Shown here: positions 61,940 through 64,000 of the stretch, one piece after another
Position numbering within the stretch: position 1 is the stretch's first letter
Layout of the letters: each line of letters opens with the position of its first letter
Assembly (NCBI GenBank): GCA_026260175.1
Contig: JAKCWW010000035.1
Span: 117,153 to 181,152 of the forward strand
Direction: 5' to 3'
Source of the DNA: Reticulitermes lucifugus
Taxonomy: Eukaryota; Arthropoda; Insecta; Blattodea; Rhinotermitidae
DNA length: 64,000 nt
Made by a program: the position numbers and the translations under genes
Notes under the pieces: generated by a model
What the model saw: only the letters and a program-made list of their open reading frames with translations
Database searches by the model: none
What the model was told of the DNA's origin: nothing

Positions 61940-62045
61940 AGTCTGTCTTACGACAGGTCCGTATTGTCTTCCAAAACGAGTTCTCCACAGAGTGCGATCT
62001 AGTGTTTCCTCTTTCAATTTCCAGAATATTCTCTTTCCAAACCTT
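61940..62045 (+). repeat. Dispersed repeat family F, copy 2
   Basis: Matches 48723-48838 through aaaacgagttctccacagag, tgcgatctagtg and ctctttcaatttcca. It ends ~130 bp before the PAS-A exon. Confidence 0.6.
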
Positions 62046-62172
62046 GCTCCTAAGAACTAGATATCAAGTGGCATAATTATGAGATATATCAGTGTTTTTA
62101 TGCGTTGTTCTGACCTGGTAAAGTTTCGGCCCTCTCTGTTGTGTGATCGTACTATGTGTTTGGGCGTTGCAG

Positions 62173-62262
62173 TCTCTGGATGGTTTCGCCTTCGCGCTGG
62201 CGGCGGACGGCCGGTTCTTGTATATTTCGGAGACTGTGTCCATCTACCTGGGACTGTCACAG
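62173..62262 (+). CDS. trh: trachealess PAS-A exon (partial gene)
   Basis: A 90-bp exon, phase 0 at both ends, with exactly 30 codons. It opens [20 protein letters not shown] and continues [10 protein letters not shown]. This is the first strand-helix part of a PAS-A domain and matches Trh/NPAS from memory ([20 protein letters not shown] in fly). The acceptor is ggcgttgcag and the donor is CAG|gttagt. In the family the next residues are VEMTGSSIFDY or VELTGSSVFDY, and no such sequence follows before the window ends. The rest of PAS-A, PAS-B and the activation region must therefore lie to the right. The exon is clearly GC-richer than the AT-rich introns around it, as expected under coding constraint. 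Confidence 0.95.
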
Positions 62263-62314
62263 GTTAGTAACATTAATGCTGAGTACAAGCTGTACCAGTT
62301 TTGAAATATGCTTA

Positions 62315-62354
<40 letters not shown>

Positions 62355-62660
62355 AATGGTATCCCTGAATATAGCCGAGAATAACGAAAAGTGAAGTTAA
62401 ATAACAGATGTATTTGTGATCCATGAATGTGTACGTAATTGGATAAACTATTTGAGTTGATGATTATTATTATTTTTCGGGATGGCCTCAGGCTATGCCC
62501 GATGTTGCTGAGCACCCATAATACGGGTCATTTGACCAAGTATCTATTGGGAGGTTGTGTCAGGTGATTTTGAAAAAAGTGAACAAATCCGGGAACATGG
62601 TAAAATGACATAGTTAGGAAATTTAAACCTCATTATCGGGTAAGTGGTCTTCATTATTCA

Positions 62661-62710
<50 letters not shown>

Positions 62711-63397
62711 GGAAAAATTTTATTCTATCCACTTTCAAAAGCACCTGTAGACCGAAATACATGGCATAAAATAAAACAATAATATAGCTCTTGTTTTTAA
62801 TTGCGTGTGAAAAACACTCTGTAACTCTGAGTTAAAAATATAAAACAAGTGTTGGCTAACTGTGATGATAAAAGCACTTAGTTCTCAGAAGAAAAATTTA
62901 GACCGAAATGAAGAATTTAAGACATTATGTAATAGTTAAATATTTCACACTGAATAAATGTCAGTCCTGCTGCGGCTAATCCAAGAAGATTTTGGTTTCT
63001 TTTTGGGTATGAAGTCTCTAATACAAGGATGAACTATTAATGTAGGTAGCCAAAGGCGTGCAGGTAATGTGGTGCTGTTAGAATAGTGTAGTTTATATTG
63101 TTAAGATAGACCGGCCATGTATCAAGTATGCTTAAAATAAGGAAGGCTCATACAACATTTTCGTGATAAGCCCTTCTTAAAAACGTCCACCCAGAATGTA
63201 AAGAAGCAGATGGGAGGGTTAGTATTAGCATGTGTCTCACGCAGATGAAAGAAAGTGGCACAGGTTCGTAGCCAATGGCAGGTTTGTGTATTGATTTATA
63301 GTGTTGAAATTTATGTTAATAAAGTGTTGTTGTTTGAGAATTTGAATGAAGGAGATGAAGGATGATGCAAACATATTGTTGCAACATCTCAAATGTG
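62263..63397. other. Start of next trachealess intron, with two (TTA)n microsatellites
   Basis: TTA runs at 62318-62353 and 62662-62709. No exon similarity to the rest of PAS-A is visible in this stretch. Confidence 0.7.
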
Positions 63398-63523
63398 TTG
63401 ATTAATTCACACCAACAAATGCACAAAGACAAGTTATGTCATTAATTTCTTTATTAAAAGGTTACCCCAAAGGAATTAATGACATAACTTGTCTTTGTGC
63501 ATTTGTTGGTGTGAATTAATCAA
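63398..63523. repeat. Perfect 50-bp inverted repeat hairpin
   Basis: Arms 63398-63447 and 63474-63523 are exact reverse complements over all 50 bases (start ttgattaattcacaccaaca). The loop is 26 nt, and stem pairing can extend four more bases after one mismatch. A 12-bp direct repeat, atctcaaatgtg, flanks at 63386-63397 and 63557-63568. No coding capacity. The transcript would form a very stable hairpin within the trh intron. Confidence 0.95.
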
Positions 63524-63711
63524 TTATACAAAATGCACGGTGAATATAATGTGAAAATCTCAAATGTGTGTTGTATCTATACATAAGAATCTGGATTCAA
63601 CAAGTCTTGATAGGTAAGAATAGGCTCATCTGCCGGATGCAGACTTCAGGATGAAATAAGTGGAGAATTTTCTTGTTTATAGAGCTCGTACAAAAAGAAT
63701 GTAGGGGTCGG

Positions 63712-63904
63712 ATAGCGTAGTCAGTATAGCGGCTACGCTACGGGATGGACAACAGAAGAGTCTTGATTAGATTCGGCCTGAGATTTTTCTTCCTGCAATT
63801 TGTCCAGACTGGCTCTGACTCAATTGGTATCGCAGGCTCTTTGCCGGGGTAAAGCGGCCGGGTCGTGAAGTTGACCACTCACCTCCATCTAGTGCCGAGG
63901 TTTT
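63712..63904 (+). mobile_element. SINE family B, copy 7 (3' truncated or diverged)
   Basis: Head ggggtcggatagcgtagtca with A-box. The B-box is degraded (tgattagattcgg). Then tccagactggctctgac, ggggtaaagcggccgg and catctagtgccgagg. The usual CTCTACTCCCCC tail is absent. Frames after it are not genes. Confidence 0.85.
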
Positions 63905-64000
63905 AGATTTATTCTTATTTTTGTACGACACGTTAGTCCACTGTGTGATTCTGTCAGACGTTTGCCCATCCTTATTTACTGCCACTCAGAAAGGCTAAAA

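Larger units (their letters stand above)
54724..62172 (+). other. trh: trachealess intron, phase 0 (7,449 bp)
   Basis: Sequence between the linker/PAS exon and the PAS-A exon, bounded by gtacat and gttgcag. It contains a deleted hAT element, a Penelope-like fragment, a SINE B tail fragment and a small foldback element. No further exon was recognised. Confidence 0.85.

Noticed and set aside
31-62709. TTA-type and other microsatellites as regulatory signals or a CRISPR-like array
   Set aside because: They are simple perfect tandem repeats without spacers; the window is eukaryotic.

Overview
This window looks like a repeat-laden, AT-rich insect chromosome segment dominated by one host gene. Three plus-strand exons, spread over about 38 kb, encode consecutive parts of a bHLH-PAS transcription factor that I recognise as trachealess (trh; vertebrate relatives NPAS1/NPAS3). 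They are the bHLH exon (23906-24144), a small linker exon that begins PAS-A (54644-54723), and a PAS-A exon (62173-62262). The splice phases fit (phase 2 in; phase 1 between the first two; phase 0 between the last two), so the joined reading frame stays open. The gene is partial. The 5' exon(s) are upstream or unrecognised, and the rest of PAS-A, PAS-B and the C-terminus lie beyond the right edge. The two complete introns are 30,499 and 7,449 bp, which suggests a large-genome insect. The SINE content suggests a polyneopteran, possibly a cockroach, but that is inference from memory.

Everything else I can support is repeat or mobile-element sequence. Two tRNA-derived SINE families are prominent: family A (three copies, near 11.6, 34.6 and 53.8 kb) and family B (seven copies plus a tail fragment, between 22.7 and 63.9 kb). 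Two further tRNA-like heads lie near 22.6 and 38.0 kb. There is the 3' end of a LINE ORF2 (29.0 kb), a degenerate Penelope-like reverse transcriptase fragment (59.0-59.3 kb), a deleted hAT element keeping the transposase C-terminus (55.2-55.8 kb), a hAT-like MITE (45.7-46.0 kb), a 190-bp MITE with an 18-bp perfect terminal inverted repeat (5.8-6.0 kb), and several foldback elements (8.4-9.1, 12.96-13.14, 16.2-16.8 and 61.2 kb). Tandem arrays include a 31-bp minisatellite with about 16 copies (32.2-32.7 kb) and degenerate modules of about 137-145 bp (27.2-28.1, 36.95-37.4 and 47.3-47.9 kb).

Layout: 0-23.9 kb is sequence upstream of the bHLH exon, rich in foldback and dispersed repeats; 24.1-54.6 kb is the first large intron; 54.7-62.2 kb is the second intron; 62.3-64 kb is the start of a third. 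No RNA gene, CRISPR array or second host protein gene was recognised. The other open frames are short, low-complexity or overlap repeats. I found no convincing new biological system. The best leads are two compact intronic or upstream hairpins with near-perfect stems flanked by direct repeats (22.43 and 63.40 kb), and the related-looking modules of about 140 bp.
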